From contig JAISJS010000049.1 of assembly GCA_031261385.1 (NCBI GenBank), positions 1-9,417 of the forward strand: a stretch of DNA of 9,417 bases, written 5' to 3'. The stretch is from Treponema sp. (GTDB lineage Bacteria; Spirochaetota; Spirochaetia; Treponematales; Breznakiellaceae). The position numbers were made by a program, and so were the translations under genes. Under the pieces are notes generated by a model. The model was not told the origin of the DNA and made no database searches. It worked only from the letters and a program-made list of their open reading frames with translations. This document shows, in pieces, positions 5,670 to 9,417 of the stretch (its first letter is position 1; every line of letters starts with the position of its first letter).

Positions 5670-6737
5670 ATGGCAAAAACAAGCGCAGCAGTTGCAGGCG
5701 GCGGTCCCATGGTCGGCGGGACCAAGAAAAAAGGGAAAAATGAATATACCGGCCGCCAAAAGGCAGCTATCTTCCTCGTCACTATTGGATCGGAAATTTC
5801 CGCAGAGATCTTTAAGTATCTTCGTGAAGATGAAATAGAAACTCTCACCTTTGAAATCGCCCGGCTTGAAACCATAGAGCCCGATCAAAAGGACGCGATA
5901 CTCCAGGAGTTCCAGGAACTGATGATGGCGAATCAGTTCATCTCCACCGGCGGTATCGACTATGCACGGGAACTTTTGGAAAAATCACTGGGCAGCCAGA
6001 AGGCCATTGATATCATCAATCGCCTGACTTCAAGCTTGCAGGTGCGGCCTTTTGATTTTATCCGCCGTACCGACCCTGCACACCTCTTGAACTTTATTCA
6101 GCAGGAACATCCCCAGACCATCGCCCTTATTTTGGCGTACCTGGAGCCGAACAAGTCTTCGATTATTCTGCAGAACCTTCCCCATGAGGTGCAGAGCGAT
6201 GTAGCGCGGCGTATTGCGACGATGGACCGTACCAGTCCTGAAGTTTTGCGTGAAGTTGAACGGGTTCTGGAAAAGAAACTTTCCACGCTGTCCAGTGAAG
6301 ACTACACCACGGCGGGCGGCGTTGAGAGCATCGTTGAAATCCTCAACCTTGTTGACCGTGCCTCTGAAAAGCAGATCATCGAAGCTCTGGAAGACGAAGA
6401 TCCGGAACTGGCCGAGGAGATCAAGAAACGGATGTTCGTATTCGAAGATATCGTTATGCTCGACGACCGGGCCATTCAGAAAGTTATGCGGGAAGTGGAT
6501 TCCCAGGAACTGGCCAAAGCCCTCAAGTCGGTGGATACCGAAGTGCAGGACAAGATATTCCGCAATATGAGTAAACGCGCTGCGGGTATGCTCAAGGAAG
6601 ACATGGAGTACATGGGCCCCGTGCGGCTTAAAGACGTTGAGGAAGCCCAGCAGAAGATCGTTTCGATTATCCGGCACCTTGAAGATACCGGTGAAATCGT
6701 CGTTGCCCGCTCCGGCGAAGACGAGTTGGTGGTTTAA
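5670..6737 (+). CDS. fliG: Flagellar motor switch/rotor protein FliG
   Basis: FliG links the FliF ring to FliM and interacts with the stator to generate torque. The 355-residue product starts at ATG 5670, seven bases after GGAGGA (5657-5662), which overlaps the end of fliF. A 26-residue Gly/Lys-rich leader (GGGPMVGGTKKKGKNEYTG) precedes the N-terminal FliF-binding domain (GRQKAAIFLVTIG). The EHPQ motif for FliM contact is at 146-149. The middle and C-terminal domains are complete, with GGVESIVEILN and the torque helix MFVFEDIVMLDDRAIQKVMREVD, in which Asp265, Asp266 and Arg267 form the conserved charged DDR set. The end (GPVRLKDVEEAQQKIV, DTGEIVV, GEDELVV) is canonical. Spirochaetes often encode two FliG proteins. 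The copy in the flgB operon corresponds to Borrelia FliG2, the motor-essential one; whether a second exists here cannot be seen. Confidence 0.97.
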   Translation: MAKTSAAVAGGGPMVGGTKKKGKNEYTGRQKAAIFLVTIGSEISAEIFKYLREDEIETLTFEIARLETIEPDQKDAILQEFQELMMANQFISTGGIDYARELLEKSLGSQKAIDIINRLTSSLQVRPFDFIRRTDPAHLLNFIQQEHPQTIALILAYLEPNKSSIILQNLPHEVQSDVARRIATMDRTSPEVLREVERVLEKKLSTLSSEDYTTAGGVESIVEILNLVDRASEKQIIEALEDEDPELAEEIKKRMFVFEDIVMLDDRAIQKVMREVDSQELAKALKSVDTEVQDKIFRNMSKRAAGMLKEDMEYMGPVRLKDVEEAQQKIVSIIRHLEDTGEIVVARSGEDELVV

Positions 6738-7694
6738 ATGGCAAAAGCAGTATTCAGGCCTGAAGAGATAACTTTAAGCGGTACCAAGGTAACCCTTGAT
6801 CCTCCCACCTCCTTTCCCGATTTGGCGCACCTTCTCCCGGAGGAGGAGGAGCTGGAAGAAATTCCCGATGTCGAAGAATATGCGGGTCCTACCGCCGACG
6901 ACCTTCGCAGAGAGGCTGAAAATTTTAAACTCCAGTGGGAATCGGAACGGGAGGCGATGATACGATCCGCAAAGGCCGAGGCGGACGGCATTGTCAAAGA
7001 GGCCGAAGAAGCGGCCTTTCAGGAAGTGAAGCGGCGGACCGATCAGGCCCAGTCATTAAAACGCCAGGCTGAGGATGAAGCGGAAAAGATCATCGCCGGG
7101 GCTCGCCAAAAAGCCCAGGATATCGAAGACTCTTCCCGTCAGGCGTTTGAGGCAGAGCGGAAAGATGCTGAAGAGCGGGGAAGAATTGCAGGGCGTGAGG
7201 CTGGCTTTGTTGAAGGTAAAGCCGAGGTTGAGCGCCTTGTCAAGCGTACCCAGACAGTGCTTGAACGGGCCCAGGATAAACGCGGCGAGATTCTTGCCGA
7301 AACCGAGCAGGAGATTATCGATCTTGTGCTGCTTATATCCCGAAAGGTCATCAAGGTTATTTCCGAGAACCAGCGGAACGTGGTTATTTCCAATGTGGTC
7401 CAGGCTTTACGCAAAGTAAAGGGCCGCGGGAATATTATTATCCGGGTGAACATGGCCGATGTAAAATTAACCACGGAGCACATAAAGGATTTTATTCAGC
7501 TGGTGGAAGGCTCAAAGTCGATACAAGTTGTCGAAGATTCCTCGGTGGATTCAGGCGGCTGTGTTATCGAAACGGACTTTGGTGAAATTGATGCGCGGAT
7601 TTCGAGTCAGCTTGCAGAACTGGAAAGCAAGATCCTCGAAATTTCCCCGATCAGGGCAAAGGCAAAAATCGCGTCCATCTCCGAAGGGGTGTAG
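6738..7694 (+). CDS. fliH: Flagellar export protein FliH (FliI ATPase regulator)
   Basis: FliH is the stator-like partner of the export ATPase FliI: it binds FliI as a dimer, holds it at the C ring through FliN and regulates ATP hydrolysis. The product has 318 residues. The start ATG abuts the fliG stop with no gap, and only a weak GGTGG (6728-6732) precedes it, so translational coupling is likely. The N-terminus VFRPEEITLSG is followed by an acidic patch (PEEEELEEIPDVEEY, about 34-48). A long Ala/Glu/Arg/Lys helix, probably a coiled coil, spans about 55-190. Within it Gly148, Gly152, Gly156 and Gly160 form three overlapping GxxxG units, the hallmark of FliH. The C-terminal part (IDLVLLISRKVIKV, then VEDSSVDSGGCVIETDFGEIDARISSQL) is the conserved FliH/YscL domain that contacts FliI. 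Confidence 0.94.
   Translation: MAKAVFRPEEITLSGTKVTLDPPTSFPDLAHLLPEEEELEEIPDVEEYAGPTADDLRREAENFKLQWESEREAMIRSAKAEADGIVKEAEEAAFQEVKRRTDQAQSLKRQAEDEAEKIIAGARQKAQDIEDSSRQAFEAERKDAEERGRIAGREAGFVEGKAEVERLVKRTQTVLERAQDKRGEILAETEQEIIDLVLLISRKVIKVISENQRNVVISNVVQALRKVKGRGNIIIRVNMADVKLTTEHIKDFIQLVEGSKSIQVVEDSSVDSGGCVIETDFGEIDARISSQLAELESKILEISPIRAKAKIASISEGV
7684..7689 (+). promoter_or_regulatory. Ribosome binding site deciding the fliI start (AAGGGG)
   Basis: AAGGGG at 7684-7689, inside the last codons of fliH, lies nine bases before TTG 7699. It supports TTG 7699 as the fliI start, since no ATG or GTG in the fliI frame is available near the conserved N-terminus. Confidence 0.6.
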
Positions 7695-7698
7695 CGCC

Positions 7699-9153
7699 TT
7701 GGAAACCATTTTTAACAAATATATAGAAACCGCCGACCGTATCGACCCGATAAAATGCATAGGCCGCATTTCGAAGGTCCAGGGCCTCCTGATCGAAAGC
7801 CAGGGACCCGCCGCAATAATCGGAGAAGTATGCCGCATAATAGCCCCCCGAGGGAAAGGCATTATACAAGCGGAAGTTGTAGGGCTGCGCGGTGAGACGG
7901 TCCAGCTTATGGCCTACGATGAAACAGACGGTATAGAAGTGGGAAACCGGGTAGTTGCTTCCGGGACGCGCCTTGAAGTGCCGGTATCAAAAAAACTTTT
8001 GGGCAGGGTCCTTGACGCAATGGGCAGACCCATTGACGATAAGGGTGAAGTTGAATCGGCAGTATTGTACCCTGCAATAGCGCTTCCCCCCGATCCGTTA
8101 AAGCGAAAGCGGGTAACCGAGCGTATCAGTACCGGCGTCCGCGCCATTGACGGCCTTCTTGCGGTGGGCAGAGGGCAGCGGCTCGGAATCTTTGCCGGTT
8201 CCGGCGTCGGAAAATCGACGCTGCTTGGAATGATAGCGCGTAACACCAATGCCGATGTAAACGTAGTAGCCCTTGTCGGAGAGCGGGGCCGCGAAGTAAA
8301 TGACTTTATTGCAAACGATCTTGGAAAAGAAGGGCTTGAGCGTTCGGTGCTCGTGGTAACCCCGGGGAACTCTTCTCCGCTGGCACGGCTTCGCGGGGCG
8401 CACGTGGCAACTGCCGTCGCGGAATTTTTCCGGGATCAGGGCCTCGACGTCATGCTCCTTTTTGATTCGGTAACCCGTTTTGCCCGCGCCCAGCGGGAAA
8501 TAGGACTTGCCACCGGCGAGCCGCCTGCAACGCGGGGGTATCCGCCCAGTATGTTCGACTCAATGCCGAAACTGCTTGAGCGTTCCGGTACTTCCGATTA
8601 CGGAAGCATCACCGGTTTTTATACGATCCTTGTTGACGGAGACGACATGGATGAGCCGGTTGCCGATACCGTGCGCGGTATTCTTGACGGCCACATAGTC
8701 CTTTCCCGGAGCCTTGCGGAGCGCAGCCATTATCCTGCAATTGATGTTTTGGGAAGCATTTCCCGTCTTGCCCCGACCGTTGCCGGCAAGGCGCCGGGAA
8801 AGGCGGCAAACATCATACGGCGCAACATGGCAGTTTATGCGGAAGCCGAAGATCTTATCAATGTCGGCGCCTATCACGCCGGTTCCAATCCCGATATTGA
8901 TGAAGCTATTGGCAAGCATAAAGAAATTGAAAAATTTTTAATTCAGGATATGGATGAGGGCAGCTCATTAAATGAAACGCTCATTAAAATGGGAGCGATT
9001 GCAGGGATTGATATACCCGAAGAAGATCTGGATGACTCACTTCCCCGCGTCGTTTCGGAGGATACTGAGTTTGAGGTTATCAAAGATGCGGCGGAACCGG
9101 TTTCTTCTGCAGCCTCCGCCGTTAACAGTGTCGCCGCATTGTTAAGCCGATAG
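7699..9153 (+). CDS. fliI: Flagellum-specific export ATPase FliI
   Basis: FliI is the F1-beta-like hexameric ATPase of flagellar type III export. It works with FliH and FliJ at the cytoplasmic face of the export gate. From TTG 7699 it has 484 residues and begins with LETIFNKYIETADRIDPIKCIGRISKVQG, the normal FliI N-terminus. The frame stays open upstream inside fliH, but extension to 7528 would add non-homologous residues. Motifs: Walker A GSGVGKST (167-174), the catalytic GERGREV with Glu195, Walker B VMLLFDS with Asp256, and the ATPase signature PPSMFDSMPKLLERSG. The C-terminus carries a tail of about 35-40 residues beyond the usual end, acidic and then Ala/Ser/Val-rich (DSLPRVVSEDTEFEV, then SSAASAVNSVAALLSR). 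E. coli FliI has 457 residues. Only four bases separate it from fliH. Confidence 0.97.
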   Translation: METIFNKYIETADRIDPIKCIGRISKVQGLLIESQGPAAIIGEVCRIIAPRGKGIIQAEVVGLRGETVQLMAYDETDGIEVGNRVVASGTRLEVPVSKKLLGRVLDAMGRPIDDKGEVESAVLYPAIALPPDPLKRKRVTERISTGVRAIDGLLAVGRGQRLGIFAGSGVGKSTLLGMIARNTNADVNVVALVGERGREVNDFIANDLGKEGLERSVLVVTPGNSSPLARLRGAHVATAVAEFFRDQGLDVMLLFDSVTRFARAQREIGLATGEPPATRGYPPSMFDSMPKLLERSGTSDYGSITGFYTILVDGDDMDEPVADTVRGILDGHIVLSRSLAERSHYPAIDVLGSISRLAPTVAGKAPGKAANIIRRNMAVYAEAEDLINVGAYHAGSNPDIDEAIGKHKEIEKFLIQDMDEGSSLNETLIKMGAIAGIDIPEEDLDDSLPRVVSEDTEFEVIKDAAEPVSSAASAVNSVAALLSR

Positions 9154-9164
9154 CATCAAAAATC

Positions 9165-9417
9165 ATGAAGAAGTTTTCATTTAACCTTGAAAAAGTTCTT
9201 CGCCTCCGCATGTACCGGGAACGGGAAACGGAGATAGAACTGGGCAGGGCTATCGGCGTTTTAACCGAAATAGAGAATCATATAAAAAAAACTGCGATAG
9301 ATCGTCAGAAAGCCGCGACAGAACGCTTTGCCCCGAATCACGGGGCGATGGAAATTGTCAGTTGGGACAACTATATACTCCGCCTCGATCAGGAAACAGA
9401 ACGCCTGCTGGAGGACG
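9165..9417 (+). CDS. fliJ: Flagellar export protein FliJ, N-terminal part (3' end outside window)
   Basis: FliJ is a small coiled-coil protein resembling the F1 gamma subunit. It sits in the FliI hexamer and helps couple ATPase and export gate. The frame opens at ATG 9165, 11 bases after the fliI stop, and runs off the window after 84 complete codons. It starts MKKFSFNLEKVLRLRMYRER, which matches the family pattern F-x-F-x-L-x-K-V-L-x-L-R, and continues with a charged helix (ETEIELGRAIGVLTEIENHI) typical of the antiparallel coiled coil. The position after fliI is standard for fliJ (called flbA in Borrelia). No Shine-Dalgarno is visible before the start. The N-terminal motif makes a later start such as ATG 9210 unlikely. 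Confidence 0.88.
   Translation, partial: MKKFSFNLEKVLRLRMYRERETEIELGRAIGVLTEIENHIKKTAIDRQKAATERFAPNHGAMEIVSWDNYILRLDQETERLLED

Noticed and set aside
4920..5888. Long open frame of 322 codons on the - strand opposite fliF/fliG
   Set aside because: It is antisense to fliF and fliG, composed of His/Pro/Arg-rich low-quality sequence, and has no recognisable domain.
6030..6677. Open frame of 215 codons on the - strand opposite fliG
   Set aside because: Shadow of fliG codon usage with no protein-like motif.
7528..7698. Upstream extension of fliI inside fliH
   Set aside because: The residues match no FliI N-terminus and the DNA codes for the conserved end of FliH in another frame.

Overview
This window is a chromosomal housekeeping and motility segment of a spirochaete, most likely a member of the Treponema group. 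The basis is gene order and protein character: a xerC-type recombinase, then hslV-hslU, then flgB-flgC-fliE-fliF-fliG-fliH-fliI-fliJ, all on the + strand. FliH has the spirochaete-like N-terminus (VFRPEEI). The base composition looks moderate (roughly half G+C, judged by eye), which would fit a termite-gut or pallidum-like treponeme better than an AT-rich one. The genus is inference.

Layout. Positions 1-288 hold the C-terminal end of a XerC/XerD-family tyrosine recombinase, cut by the window edge. Positions 289-427 are the only sizeable non-coding gap (139 bases). It carries a large imperfect inverted repeat made of eight CGCAGAG/CACAGAG-type heptamers, followed by a T-rich tract. Positions 428-2580 hold hslV and hslU, translationally linked, which encode the peptidase and the ATPase of the HslUV protease. 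A 48-base junction (2581-2628) follows and contains a near-consensus sigma-28 promoter (TAAA-N15-GCCGAT). From 2629 to the right edge runs a tight flagellar basal-body and export operon: rod proteins FlgB and FlgC, the MS-ring/rod adaptor FliE, the MS ring FliF, the rotor/switch protein FliG, and the export ATPase module FliH-FliI-FliJ, with FliJ cut by the right edge.

How the genes work together. HslV and HslU form an ATP-dependent protease. FliF forms the membrane ring on which FliG is mounted. FliE, FlgB and FlgC build the base of the rod through the MS ring. FliH, FliI and FliJ form the cytoplasmic ATPase complex that feeds the flagellar type III export gate. In spirochaetes these products build periplasmic flagella. 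The xerC-hslV-hslU-flgB... order resembles the Bacillus codV-clpQ-clpY-codY-flgB... block, but codY is absent here.

I see no novel defence, mobile or biosynthetic system. The points most worth a second look are the heptamer inverted repeat, the sigma-28-like promoter that would separate flagellar from protease expression, the enlarged I-domain of HslU, the N-terminal propeptide of HslV, the TTG start of fliI and the lack of a Shine-Dalgarno before fliJ.
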